A DNA stretch of 64,000 nt from an uncultured Faecalicatena sp. (GCA_902489075.1 CABTYO010000008.1:1-64000); one strand, 5' to 3'. Positions 28,187 through 36,720 are shown, counted from the stretch's first letter. A program made the numbers and translations. Notes: generated from the letters alone by a model not told the origin.

Positions 28187-28226
28187 AAAAGGGTCAGACC
28201 CTTTTGCACAGGGGTCTGACCCCTTT
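28187..28226. repeat. Twin short palindromes (GGGTCAGACCC type)
   Basis: AAAAGGGTCAGACCCTTTT and AGGGGTCTGACCCCT lie four bases apart. Both share the core GGTCAGACC/GGTCTGACC. They fill the gap between the paaK stop and the hisA ribosome site. They look like dispersed REP-type repeats and may act as a terminator. Confidence 0.65.
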
Positions 28227-28232
28227 GATACA

Positions 28233-29465
28233 TCAATATCTGTTATCAAAAATCCTGGTGGATTTCTTCTCGCTTCTCGGCAGATCTCCGATGGATACCG
28301 GCTTGACGTTGACGGTAATTCCGATCTTCGTCTTAAAGGCTTTCTTCACGGCCTCTTCTGCCTGTTTTTTCTCTACATTTTTATTGATCTCTACAAATAA
28401 GGTGCAGACATCTTTTCCATTCAGATGATCCAGCATAAACTGGTATTCACTGGAAGCCTCGGGCACTTCATGCAGCATTTCCTCGATCTGGCTTGGGAAA
28501 ATGTTGACGCCTTTGACTTTTACCATATCGTCGGTTCTTCCGATCAGTGTGTCAATCCTTGGGAATTTGGAACCGCATTTACATTCTCCCGGTATAAAGC
28601 GGGTCAGGTCATGGGTACGGTAACGCACCAGCGGCGCTCCCTGCTTACGCAGTGTCGTGATCGCAAGCTCACCGATCTCTCCGTCCGGCACATTCTTCCC
28701 GGTCTTCGGATCCACGATCTCAAAATACAGGTAATCATCCCAGTAATGCATTCCGCATTCATAATCACAGCTCATGGCGATTCCCGGGCCATACACCTCT
28801 GTCAGGCCATAAATATCATAGAGCTGTACTCCCAGCTCGGAGGCGATACGTTTCCTCATCTTTTCGCCCCAGCGCTCAGAACCGATAACACCCTTTTTCA
28901 GGTGAATCTTGTCGGTCAGTCCTCTTTTTGCAATCTCTTCTGCCAGAAGCAGGGCATAGGAAGAAGTAGCACACAGGACGGTGGACTTCATGTCCTGCAT
29001 CATGCGGAGCTGTTTGTCCGTATTGCCCGGTCCCATCGGAACGGTCATGGCTCCCAGATACTCCGCACCGGCCTGGAATCCGATCCCGGCCGTCCAGAGA
29101 CCATATCCCGGCGTAATCTGGATTCTGTCCAGTGCGGTAATCCCTGCCATCTCATAGCAGCGCGCGAACATCTTCGCCCAGTCCTCCACATCCTTCTTGG
29201 TGTAGGGGATGATGACCGGAGTTCCAGTCGTCCCGGAGGAAGAATGGATCCTGACAATCTCCTCGTCCGGCACCGCCTGCAATCCCAGAGGATATGCCTC
29301 CCGCAGGTCCCCCTTCCAGGTAAACGGCAGTGTCTCAAAATCCTCCTGCGTCTGAATCTTTGAAATGTCAATATCCTTAAACTTTTCTTTATAAAAACAA
29401 TCCTTCGCTGTCAGCTGTTTCAGATTCTCCTTGATCAGTTCCAGCTGTAATTCTGTCATTCTCAT
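28233..29465 (-). CDS. paaK: Phenylacetate-CoA ligase
   Basis: A 410-residue adenylate-forming enzyme that activates aryl acetates to CoA thioesters with ATP. The AMP-binding loop is SSSGTTGTPVIIPYT, then YGLTEVYGPG, RYRTHDLTRF and GRTDDMVKVKGVNIFPSQIEE. Length is slightly shorter than aerobic PaaK and typical of anaerobes. GGAG lies upstream of 29465. It follows iorB by 36 bases; together they would oxidise aryl pyruvates and interconvert aryl-acyl-CoA and free acid with ATP gain. Confidence 0.94.
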   Translation of the reverse strand: MRMTELQLELIKENLKQLTAKDCFYKEKFKDIDISKIQTQEDFETLPFTWKGDLREAYPLGLQAVPDEEIVRIHSSSGTTGTPVIIPYTKKDVEDWAKMFARCYEMAGITALDRIQITPGYGLWTAGIGFQAGAEYLGAMTVPMGPGNTDKQLRMMQDMKSTVLCATSSYALLLAEEIAKRGLTDKIHLKKGVIGSERWGEKMRKRIASELGVQLYDIYGLTEVYGPGIAMSCDYECGMHYWDDYLYFEIVDPKTGKNVPDGEIGELAITTLRKQGAPLVRYRTHDLTRFIPGECKCGSKFPRIDTLIGRTDDMVKVKGVNIFPSQIEEMLHEVPEASSEYQFMLDHLNGKDVCTLFVEINKNVEKKQAEEAVKKAFKTKIGITVNVKPVSIGDLPRSEKKSTRIFDNRY

Positions 29466-29501
29466 TCTAAGCTTCTCCTTATGCCTGTTTTACTCTTCTC
29501 T

Positions 29502-30092
29502 CTATCCTCGTTTGTAAGCCTCTTCCCCAAGTGCCAGTGCTCTTTTGTTCAATTCCAGGAACTTTTCCTTCACATTATTTTCCACTGCCTTTTCCATCTC
29601 TTCTATAGAAATGTCCAGCGCACCGCTTGCAGCTGCCGCGCCAAGAAGCGCCACATTGAGCACCTTCGCCGAACCGGCCTGGCGGCAGATTTCCTCGCCG
29701 TCAAAAACAACGAGATTCTCCACATGCTTCTCTAAATACTCCAGCATCACAGCACCCTCATAGCTGCTTCCACTGAGCGTATCTGTCACCGGCTTCACCG
29801 CCTTACTGCTGACGACCACCGTACCGCCCTCTTTCAGATAAGGCAGACAGCGCACCGCCTCCGCAGGCTCGAAGGCCAGCAGAAGATCCGCACTCTTCAT
29901 CGGGATCAGCGGTGAATGCACTTTCTCGCCCATCCTGACATGGCTGACGACCGAACCGCCTCTCTGGGCCATTCCAATAGTCTCCGTTGTCCGAACAAAT
30001 TTCCCCTGCTCCATGGCAGCGAATGCAATTAATTTTGACGCAAGGACGACTCCCTGTCCTCCGACTCCACATAATAAACAGCTCTTATTCAT
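29502..30092 (-). CDS. iorB: Indolepyruvate:ferredoxin oxidoreductase, beta subunit
   Basis: A 196-residue gamma/beta-type 2-oxoacid oxidoreductase domain protein. It begins MNKSCLLCGVGGQGVVLASK, the CoA-binding glycine loop of the family, followed by GMAQRGGSVVSHVRMG. The ATG at 30092 shares its A with the TGA of iorA (TGATG), so translation is coupled; the open frame extends 22 codons upstream into iorA without support. With IorA it decarboxylates aryl pyruvates to aryl-acetyl-CoA, reducing ferredoxin. Confidence 0.95.
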   Translation of the reverse strand: MNKSCLLCGVGGQGVVLASKLIAFAAMEQGKFVRTTETIGMAQRGGSVVSHVRMGEKVHSPLIPMKSADLLLAFEPAEAVRCLPYLKEGGTVVVSSKAVKPVTDTLSGSSYEGAVMLEYLEKHVENLVVFDGEEICRQAGSAKVLNVALLGAAAASGALDISIEEMEKAVENNVKEKFLELNKRALALGEEAYKRG

Positions 30093-31900
30093 CACTCTTC
30101 TACCTCCCCGATTGCCCCTGACGGACACACCTGACTGCACAGGCCGCATCCATAACATAAAGAAGGCTCAATCACTACACGTCCCTCATTGACCGTGATC
30201 GCCGGGCAGCCCAGCTGGTTGATGCAGACCCTGCATTTCGTACATGCATCCTGCTTCACTTCATACAATTTTCCAGGCTTCGACACCGCAATACACGGGG
30301 ACTTGAAAATAATGGCGCGCACGCCCTTTTCCCCGGATGCTCTCTTCACCGCATCCACCGCCTTGTCTAATTCCAGCGGATTCACCGTCTCGATCCAGGT
30401 AAGCCCGATGCCCTTAAGGATCTTCTCGATGCTGATCTTCGCGGCAACCTCCCCCATCATCGTAATCCCGGTTCCCGGATGCGGCTGATGCCCGGTCATT
30501 GCAGTCGTGGAATTATCCAGCACAATCAGCACGATATCCGTCTGATTGTAAACCGCATTCACAACGCCCGTGATGCCTGATGCAAAAAAAGTAGAGTCTC
30601 CGATAAATGCAAAATTCACTGCATCCGGCTCAATAATATGTAATCCCTGGGCAATCGTTACGTCCGCTCCCATGCACAGACATGTATCTACCATATCAAG
30701 CGGCTTCGCATTTCCCAGCGTATAACAGCCGATATCCCCGCTGAAAACAGCCTTTTTCCCGCGCATCGCCTTCTTCACCGCATAGAAAGAAGCTCTGTGC
30801 GGACATCCGGCGCATAAGACAGGAGGTCTCACTGGAAGCTGGGGCACTGCGTCTTCCCCGGAAACTTCCTTTCCTTCCTGTGCACCGCCATTTCCCAGAA
30901 AACGCTCCAGGTCCCCGCGGATACTTTCCACACTGTTCTCCCCCGCGTTCTTCGTATCGTGGGTCAGTTTTCCACAAATCTTCACATTCAGATGATATTT
31001 GCCCGCAATCATCAGGAGTTCCTTCTCAATCACCGGGTCCAGTTCCTCTAACACAAGCACTTCATCCAGCTCTTCCATGAACTCCTTTGCCAGACGCTCC
31101 GGGAATGGATGAGGCGTACTGATCTTTAAAAACGGGACATCCTCCGGGATCACTTCGCTTGTATAGGCATAGCTCACACCGCCTGTCACAACACCCTTCC
31201 TGCCGCTGCCCTTCCTCATCTTATTCTGCGGATACGTGGAAAATACTTCCGAAAGCTCCACATTCCTTGCCTCGATCTTAATATGATTCTGATAAGAAAG
31301 CCTTGGAAAAATCACCCAGCGCATCGTATCTTTGACAAATCCCTCAGGTTCCGGTACATCCAGCCTGGGGAGAAGTTCAATACTCACACAGGCATGACAG
31401 ACTCTGGTTGTCGGCCGGAACAAAACCGGTGTCTGGTACTTTTCCGAATATTCAAATGCATCCGCGATCATCAGATATGCCTCATCCGGTGAGGACGGAT
31501 CGAACACAGGAAGCTTAGAAAACTGTGCAAAGTGCCTTGTATCCTGCTCCGTCTGGGAGGAAATCGGTCCCGGGTCATCCGCGGACACGATCACCATGCC
31601 GCCCTTTACGCCCACATAGGCAAGGCTCATCAGCGGGTCAGAAGCCACATTAAGTCCCACCTGCTTCATCGTAACCAGCGTTCTGGCCCCTGCGTATGCC
31701 GCACCCGCGCCTACCTCCATGGCAGCCTTCTCATTCGTGGACCACTCTACATGGATGCTCCCGTCATTATGCTTCGCAACCGTCTCCAGAATCTCTGTGG
31801 AAGGCGTTCCCGGATATCCTGCGACCATCCTGACACCCGCGCGGATTGCGCCCAGGGCAATCGCTTCATTCCCCATTACAAGCTTTCTCTCCATACTCAT
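30092..31900 (-). CDS. iorA: Indolepyruvate:ferredoxin oxidoreductase, alpha subunit
   Basis: A 602-residue thiamine-diphosphate enzyme subunit. The N-terminal pyrimidine-binding half contains GYPGTPSTEILE, the TPP-binding half GDIGCYTLGN, GDSTFFASGITG and VLDNSTTAMTGHQPHPGTG, and the C-terminal two [4Fe-4S] ferredoxin motifs CTKCRVCINQLGCP and CYGCGLCSQVCP. It oxidises transaminated aromatic amino acids (indolepyruvate, phenylpyruvate) with CoA and ferredoxin. First gene of iorA-iorB-paaK. Confidence 0.96.
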   Translation of the reverse strand: MSMERKLVMGNEAIALGAIRAGVRMVAGYPGTPSTEILETVAKHNDGSIHVEWSTNEKAAMEVGAGAAYAGARTLVTMKQVGLNVASDPLMSLAYVGVKGGMVIVSADDPGPISSQTEQDTRHFAQFSKLPVFDPSSPDEAYLMIADAFEYSEKYQTPVLFRPTTRVCHACVSIELLPRLDVPEPEGFVKDTMRWVIFPRLSYQNHIKIEARNVELSEVFSTYPQNKMRKGSGRKGVVTGGVSYAYTSEVIPEDVPFLKISTPHPFPERLAKEFMEELDEVLVLEELDPVIEKELLMIAGKYHLNVKICGKLTHDTKNAGENSVESIRGDLERFLGNGGAQEGKEVSGEDAVPQLPVRPPVLCAGCPHRASFYAVKKAMRGKKAVFSGDIGCYTLGNAKPLDMVDTCLCMGADVTIAQGLHIIEPDAVNFAFIGDSTFFASGITGVVNAVYNQTDIVLIVLDNSTTAMTGHQPHPGTGITMMGEVAAKISIEKILKGIGLTWIETVNPLELDKAVDAVKRASGEKGVRAIIFKSPCIAVSKPGKLYEVKQDACTKCRVCINQLGCPAITVNEGRVVIEPSLCYGCGLCSQVCPSGAIGEVEE

Positions 31901-32060
31901 AATCTGTCATACTCCTTTACTTTATCGTATCTGCCTGATGAGGATCAGGTAAAACAGACCGGTCCCCTGCAGATGTAATCATACAATCTATCATTTTGAT
32001 ATTTTACCACACTAAAGTTGAAAAATCCATATAAGAATTGAAAGAGTGGGCAACCTGTTA

Positions 32061-32089
32061 TTTACTTTACGGGACACTCAGGTTATAAT
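32061..32089 (+). promoter_or_regulatory. Promoter of the 32126 gene
   Basis: A good -10 TATAAT (32084-32089) stands 17 bases after a weak -35 TTTACT, about 36 bases before the start codon. Confidence 0.6.
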
Positions 32090-32125
32090 TGTCTATATTA
32101 TAATGAACATGCAGGAGGAAATGGA

Positions 32126-32419
32126 ATGAAGATTTATGATTCTGTAAACAAAGTAGATGTAGAGATTTCAGGCACTAAAGACCTGATCGGACTGATGGAA
32201 AGCGGCCGCCAGGTTGACCTTTATTTTGATGAGGAGAAGACAGATGCCGACGGATATCTTACATGGGATGTGGAACACTGGTCCAGTATCGCCCCGAACC
32301 GTTATATCCGCTGCTATTCCCTGAAAGGCAAAGTTCTCGGTGAATCCACAGGTCATAATAATTACGATCTGGAAAATGATTTCAAACCAGATAAAGCCGT
32401 CAAAATAGAGCTCAGCTAA
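32126..32419 (+). CDS. Small hypothetical protein
   Basis: A 97-residue soluble acidic protein that I do not recognise. It starts MKIYDSVNKVDVEISG and contains RQVDLYFDEEKTD, DGYLTWDVEHW and RYIRCYSLKGKVLGE, suggesting a small beta domain. AGGAGG lies seven bases before the ATG, and the gene has its own promoter, so it is surely expressed. It is monocistronic and ends before a convergent terminator. Confidence 0.75.
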   Translation: MKIYDSVNKVDVEISGTKDLIGLMESGRQVDLYFDEEKTDADGYLTWDVEHWSSIAPNRYIRCYSLKGKVLGESTGHNNYDLENDFKPDKAVKIELS

Positions 32420-32456
32420 CCCGTAACTACATAGATCCAAAAGCAGACCATTCAAA

Positions 32457-32504
32457 AAGGCTGCGTTTGTGGACAGATTCCTCATCCGTCCAGAACGCAG
32501 CCTT
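32457..32504. terminator. Convergent terminator
   Basis: AAGGCTGCGTT pairs with AACGCAGCCTT around a 26-base loop. On the minus strand it is followed by TTTTTG, so it chiefly ends the lipoprotein transcript; it also lies after the plus-strand 32126 gene. Confidence 0.8.
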
Positions 32505-32532
32505 ACATATTTCCCTGTTTCAAAACCGGCTT

Positions 32533-32976
32533 CTATCTGTTTTTTGTAGTATCATCAGCCTTATTGTCATCATTGATGTTCTTATCGTTTGTATTTCTGT
32601 CATCCAGATTATCCCTGTTCGTGCCATTGTCGTTTGTAAGATCACCAGTCGCATTGTCAATACCGTCTGTAACATCATCTACCACATCATCCACAACTCC
32701 GTCACCATTTCTGTCTCTCATATCCGTTCCGTCAGTTGCATCATTCGTGTTCGTATCATTCTTGTTGGCGTCATTCTTGTTCGCATCATTCTTGTTAGCG
32801 TCATTCTTATTGGCATCATTCTTGTTGGCACCATTCTTGTCAGTATTGTCCTTATTCGTATCCGTTGTCGTATTGTTCACGCCATCATTCGTGTTCTTGT
32901 CTGTCCCACACGCAGTCACACCACAGAGAACCCCTGCACACATCATTAACAATAAAAACTTTTTAATTTTTTTCAT
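32533..32976 (-). CDS. Asn/Asp-rich repeat lipoprotein
   Basis: A 147-residue exported lipoprotein. A basic N-terminus (MKKIKKF) and hydrophobic core end in the lipobox GVTAC with Cys about 23. The mature part is almost only N, D, T, K and G, with about five NKNDA pentapeptides in tandem and one DRNGDGVVDD motif like a calcium-binding type III/dockerin loop. The rest is likely disordered. The second ATG (32976) has GGGAG seven bases upstream. A surface-exposed flexible spacer or ion-binding role is a guess. The repeat number may vary between strains. Confidence 0.8.
   Translation of the reverse strand: MKKIKKFLLLMMCAGVLCGVTACGTDKNTNDGVNNTTTDTNKDNTDKNGANKNDANKNDANKNDANKNDANKNDTNTNDATDGTDMRDRNGDGVVDDVVDDVTDGIDNATGDLTNDNGTNRDNLDDRNTNDKNINDDNKADDTTKNR
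32756..32845 (-). repeat. 15-bp coding tandem repeat
   Basis: Units such as TCATTCTTGTTGGCG repeat about five times exactly in phase from 32756 to 32830, with degenerate copies at both ends. They encode the NKNDA repeats of the lipoprotein. Third-base and other silent differences are present between units. Confidence 0.85.
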
Positions 32977-33101
32977 TTTCATTCTCCCTTTTCATAAATA
33001 TTCTTGTGTTAGTAATATTTGCAAAAACACGCACAATATGTCTGGGAAATTTTTCAAGAAAATTTTTAGGGAGTGAGTTTTTGGGGAGGAGATGAGGGGA
33101 C

Positions 33102-33373
33102 GCCTGCCAGGAGGGAGAAGGAAGGAGGCAAAGCCGAGTCTTCCGGCTTACCGTTCGTGAAGCGGCACTAAATGAGAAGCGGGCGGATTTTGCCGCACAT
33201 GACAATTCGCCGTGTTTGCCTGATGCAAACGCGGCTCAGCTGTCATTGGAATTTGATTTTGGAAAATCAAATTCCATCGGCAAAATCCACCCGCTTCTCA
33301 TTAAGTGCCGCTAACACTCTCTCAGATGCTGGAAGACTCGGCTTCGCCTCCTTCCTTCTCCCTCCCGGCAGGC
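33102..33373 (+). repeat. Giant palindrome 1 with two-hairpin apex
   Basis: Outer arms of 43 bp (33102-33144 and 33331-33373) match at 41 positions. Inner arms of 35 bp (33161-33195 and 33278-33312) match at 33. The apex holds hairpin a (33200-33245, TGACA/TGTCA outside, GTTTGC/GCAAAC inside with loop CTGAT) and hairpin b (33247-33276, perfect stem, loop TTGG). The left flank is GGGGAC, the right flank TGGCTTCATCCGG. Confidence 0.88.
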
Positions 33374-33551
33374 TGGCTTCATCCGGACGGTAGAAAAGCT
33401 CGCTTCCGTGGGGGAATTTAGACCGGGGCGGCGGATTGAGTCGCGAGAACGCTACAGCCTTTTGTAATCAGATATATCCGTCCTGACAATTCCATCCGCT
33501 TTCCTTCGCAGAGGCTTCCCCAAGCAAACTTTTTACCTGCCGGATGCCCCA
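33374..33551. other. Central spacer of composite A
   Basis: Non-coding. It begins with the tail TGGCTTCATCCGGACGG and contains, at 33419-33443, the motif TAGACCGG-n-GC-nn-CGGATTGA-n-TCG, which recurs at 51769-51793 in composite C. The reversed tail of palindrome 2 (GGATGCCCCA before 33552) closes it. Confidence 0.7.
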
Positions 33552-33846
33552 GCTCCGCAGGAGCCGGGCAGGGAGTTCTGGGTGGGGCTGTGTGTGTCTT
33601 TTCAAATGTCTTTAAGCGCGCCTACCGGCAGTTAAAGGAAAAACGGGAAAAACAGAGGTCAGAATTCGCCGTACAACGGCGTAATTCTGCAGCCTACTTG
33701 CGGAGAAATCATCAGGATTTCTCCGCATATAGGCTGGTGCCTCTGTTTTTCCCGTTTTTGCTTTTACTGCCGGTTTGCAAGCGGTGCGACATTCGAAAAG
33801 ACACATACAGCCCCGCCCAGAGCTCCCTGCCCGGATCCTGTGGAGC
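33552..33846 (-). repeat. Giant palindrome 2 (reverse orientation)
   Basis: Arms of 59 bp (33552-33610 and 33788-33846) match at 53 positions. Inner arms include ACCGGCAGT and AAAAACGGGAAAAACAGAGG. The apex has hairpins at 33661-33688 (loop TACAA) and 33692-33734 (GCGGAGAAATC-ATCAG-GATTTCTCCGC). The latter shares the 17-base core GAAATCATCAGGATTTC with palindrome 6 while the flanking stem bases covary. Confidence 0.88.
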
Positions 33847-33863
33847 GTCCCCCTTCCGCACTC

Positions 33864-34730
33864 CTAACGTTTGCTCCCCGCCTCCCTCATTTTCAGCATG
33901 GCCTGTTTCTCGATCTGTCCGACTTGTTCTTCTCTGATTCCCAGCTTTTCCGCAACTTCTTCCGGGGTGTGTGCTTTCCCGTCGTTCAGGCCGAAACGCA
34001 TGCGTATGATATCTTTCTCCTGCTCGCTGAGATGAGTTAGAAGTTCTTCTACTTCTTCTTTGCGGATCAGGGATGCTACGGCATCCTCTGCGGCATCTCT
34101 TTCTTCCTCTGTATCTTCTGAATCCGGGTCCTCTTCGTCTGTGAAGCCATTTTCTGCGAAATCAGGGTTCTTTAACATGGCCAGAATATTCTCCACCTCT
34201 TCTTGTGTCTTATCTCCCAGCTTTGCCGCTATCTCAGATGCACTTGGCTCTTTGCCGGATTCCTGGCGAAGGTTACGTGCCGTGGTCTGTACTTTTTTCA
34301 TATTCTCTGCTACAAAGGCAGGGACTTTAATCTCTTCGCCCAGTTCCTCGACTGCTCTTTTCATCTCTTCCCTGATATAAGGGGCAGCGAACTCGGAAAA
34401 ACGCACTTCTTCTGTACCCTGGTACTGTGCCGATGCCTGCATCAGGCCGATATTTCCTTCCTGGATCAGATCCATGAACTGCACCCTGCTCCCGATATAT
34501 TCGCTGGCTATGGATACCACCAGGCTTAAGTTCGCCTCTTCCAGCCGCTGCCTCGCATCCATGTCACCTCTGGCAATGCGTTCACCCAGGGCTTTCTCTT
34601 CTTCGGCGCCAAGCGGCGGAATCTGCTCGATCTCTTTCAGATAAATCTTCAGCGGCTCCGATGCCTCCACGTTATCGGGAATCGAAATATCATCTATCAT
34701 TGTTTCTATACTTTCCATGTTGTCTTTCAT
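33864..34730 (-). CDS. Divergent sigma-70 family sigma factor
   Basis: A 288-residue RpoD-like factor without region 1.1. Region 1.2 is EPLKIYLKEIEQIPPL, region 2 has LSLVVSIASEYIG, FMDLIQEGNIGLMQA and RFSEFAAPYIREEMKRAVEE, region 3 is EIKVPAFVAENM, and region 4 LSEQEKDIIRMRFGL plus an HTH REEQVGQIEKQAMLKM. Against housekeeping sigma the melting region lacks the usual paired tryptophans (TWWI is APYI), and the recognition helix differs from TRERIRQIEAKAL. An acidic insert (DEEDPDSEDTEEERD) lies before region 4. This is an alternative sigma factor, regulon unknown. Confidence 0.88.
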   Translation of the reverse strand: MKDNMESIETMIDDISIPDNVEASEPLKIYLKEIEQIPPLGAEEEKALGERIARGDMDARQRLEEANLSLVVSIASEYIGSRVQFMDLIQEGNIGLMQASAQYQGTEEVRFSEFAAPYIREEMKRAVEELGEEIKVPAFVAENMKKVQTTARNLRQESGKEPSASEIAAKLGDKTQEEVENILAMLKNPDFAENGFTDEEDPDSEDTEEERDAAEDAVASLIRKEEVEELLTHLSEQEKDIIRMRFGLNDGKAHTPEEVAEKLGIREEQVGQIEKQAMLKMREAGSKR

Positions 34731-34767
34731 ACCTCTCCTGCCGGGTTCCGTGAAAAATCATACTACC

Positions 34768-36720
34768 CTATATTTTTTCAATAATCTCACCGCTTCTGTA
34801 TGCTGCCAGAAGCCGTTCCAGATCTGCCACCTGTTCCTTCATATCTTTTCCGGTATCTGTGTCACCTACCAGACGGCGCTCCACCACCCGCTTGACTACC
34901 ATATATTCGGAGTGGATATCGCTCTCCTTCTGGATCGCTGCCTCCGTTGACTCGAATGGCTCATGCGCCACAAGGAGCAGACCATAGGAGTTATAGATCA
35001 GCGTATATCCTGCGATCCCGGTCTCTTTCTGATACGCCTTGGAGAAACCGCCGTCAATGACCAGCACCTTGCCTCTGCACTTGATCGGGCTCTCCCCGTT
35101 CTTGCGCTTAACCGGAACGTGTCCGTTTACAATATGGGCCCCCTGCGGATCCAGACCAAATTCGGTCATAATATGATCCACAACCGATTCCTTTTCCAGC
35201 AGATAATAATACGGATTCTTCTTCTCTACATGCGTCTCCTTCTCTGCCAGGAAGTATCTCTCAAATGTCGCCATCTTATCCTTGCCGAATAACGGTGAAT
35301 TCGGGTGCAGCCAGATATACCACATGATATCCCTGCCGTTTTCCCTATCCTCCTCATTCAACGCAAAGAATCCTTTCCTGAGATAACGGTCCAGCGCATC
35401 ATAAAGAGAACGCCCCTTAAACTTCTTGCCAAACAGGTCTACTTCCTTTAAACTGCCGTCCTCATTGAGCGGCACACAGCCGTGATATAACAGATTGTTA
35501 TTGAACACCTTGTAAAGACCGCCCTTGGCCAGCAGGAAACGCATATGCTCCTGCAGCTTCTCACAGCCCGTGAATGCACGTTCCAGACGGTCCATCACTT
35601 CTTCCTCTTCCTCGGAAAGCTTATAGGGATCTTTCGGGTCTATGGTTGGGAAATTCGTATCCAGAAGCTGATATTCCTTTCCATTCAGGGTGATGGTTCC
35701 CTTTTCATAATTGATCCGGTGCAGAAGTGCTCTGTCATCCAGCCCGAACTCTTTCTGACGGCGGATGATCTGTCCCTCCACTTTAAACTGGATAATGGAG
35801 ATTGCCTTGTGCATCCGAAGATCCATCTCCATCTCCGCCTGATTCGGATTCTCCACTCCCTTTAATGCAAAACAGGTGCACGGATCATCCCCATAGGTCC
35901 TCAGGGCAAATGTTGCCAGAGGAAGCAGGTTGATCCCGTATCCATCCTCCAGGATGTCCAGATTACCATATCTTGCACAGATACGGATCACATTGGCCAT
36001 GCAGCCCCTCTGTCCTGTAGCCGCGCCCATCCACAGAACGTCATGGTTTCCCCACTGGATATCCACAGAATGATAACTTCTCAGCTTATCCATAATGATA
36101 TGAGGTCCCGGACCTCTGTCGTAAATATCGCCTACGATATGTAAATGGTCTACAACCAGACGCTGGATCAGCTCTGAGATCGCTATGATGAAGTCCTCTG
36201 CCCGCCCGATCCTGATGATCGTCATTATAATCTCACTGTAATAGGACTCTTTATCACTTAACTCCGCCTTCTCCGTGATCAGTTCCTCGATCACATAGGC
36301 AAAATCCTTCGGAAGAGCCTTGCGTACCTTCGAACGGGTGTACTTGCTCGCCGCACGCTTGCTGACCTCGATCAGACGGTACAGATTAATCTTGTACCAG
36401 TCCTCCATATTGGTCTCCACCTTTTTTACCTGCGCCATCTTATCCTTCGGATAATAGATCAGTGTAGCCAGAGACTGCTTGTCCCTGGAACTCAAAGTAT
36501 GGCCGAACACATCATCAATCTTTCTCCTGACAGAACCCGAACCGTTCTTCAACACATGATTAAACGCCTCGTATTCCCCATGGATATCTGTCAGGAAATG
36601 CTCTGTCCCCTTTGGCAGGTTCAGAATTGCCTGCAGATTGATAATCTCTGTAGATGCTGCTGCGATCGTCGGGTAAAGGTCCGACAATCTCTCCAAATAT
36701 CTGGTTTCCAGATCCTTCAT
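34768..36720 (-). CDS. fbp: Fructose-1,6-bisphosphatase, class III
   Basis: A 650-residue gluconeogenic phosphatase of the Firmicute-specific class III. Calcineurin-like metal motifs are FLTDIHGEYEAF, VGDIYDRGPGPH and QWGNHDVLWMG, and VNGHVPVK near residue 560 supplies another metal ligand. Length matches the family. GGGAG lies upstream of 36720. The gene lies downstream of dapB in the same direction, with 129 bases between. Confidence 0.97.
   Translation of the reverse strand: MKDLETRYLERLSDLYPTIAAASTEIINLQAILNLPKGTEHFLTDIHGEYEAFNHVLKNGSGSVRRKIDDVFGHTLSSRDKQSLATLIYYPKDKMAQVKKVETNMEDWYKINLYRLIEVSKRAASKYTRSKVRKALPKDFAYVIEELITEKAELSDKESYYSEIIMTIIRIGRAEDFIIAISELIQRLVVDHLHIVGDIYDRGPGPHIIMDKLRSYHSVDIQWGNHDVLWMGAATGQRGCMANVIRICARYGNLDILEDGYGINLLPLATFALRTYGDDPCTCFALKGVENPNQAEMEMDLRMHKAISIIQFKVEGQIIRRQKEFGLDDRALLHRINYEKGTITLNGKEYQLLDTNFPTIDPKDPYKLSEEEEEVMDRLERAFTGCEKLQEHMRFLLAKGGLYKVFNNNLLYHGCVPLNEDGSLKEVDLFGKKFKGRSLYDALDRYLRKGFFALNEEDRENGRDIMWYIWLHPNSPLFGKDKMATFERYFLAEKETHVEKKNPYYYLLEKESVVDHIMTEFGLDPQGAHIVNGHVPVKRKNGESPIKCRGKVLVIDGGFSKAYQKETGIAGYTLIYNSYGLLLVAHEPFESTEAAIQKESDIHSEYMVVKRVVERRLVGDTDTGKDMKEQVADLERLLAAYRSGEIIEKI

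Larger units (their letters stand above)
33096..33852. repeat. Composite palindromic element A (pair 1 + 2)
   Basis: A 757-bp unit bounded by GGGGAC-GC on the left and the mirrored GC-GTCCCC on the right. It holds two giant palindromes head to head (33102-33373 forward, 33552-33846 reversed) with a 178-bp centre. It lies between the lipoprotein start and the end of the sigma-factor gene. No coding frame in it is credible. Confidence 0.8.

Noticed and set aside
28425..29363. 312-codon open frame on the plus strand
   Set aside because: Antisense shadow of paaK without any recognisable motif or start signal.
32756..32845. Possible CRISPR array
   Set aside because: The 15-bp units are contiguous, have no spacers and are in coding phase of the lipoprotein.
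32467..32949. Ile/Val-rich 160-codon frame resembling a membrane protein
   Set aside because: It is the mirror of the Asn/Asp-rich lipoprotein repeat; the hydrophobic repeats come from the antisense reading of AAC/GAT codons.
33096..33852. Giant palindromes as retron msr-msd or IS200/IS605 ends
   Set aside because: No reverse transcriptase or Y1 transposase gene is adjacent to any of the seven copies, and the paired layout does not match.
33590..33937. 115-codon open frame through palindrome 2
   Set aside because: It reads across the hairpin arms into the antisense of the sigma gene and has no ribosome site; the region is better explained as structure.
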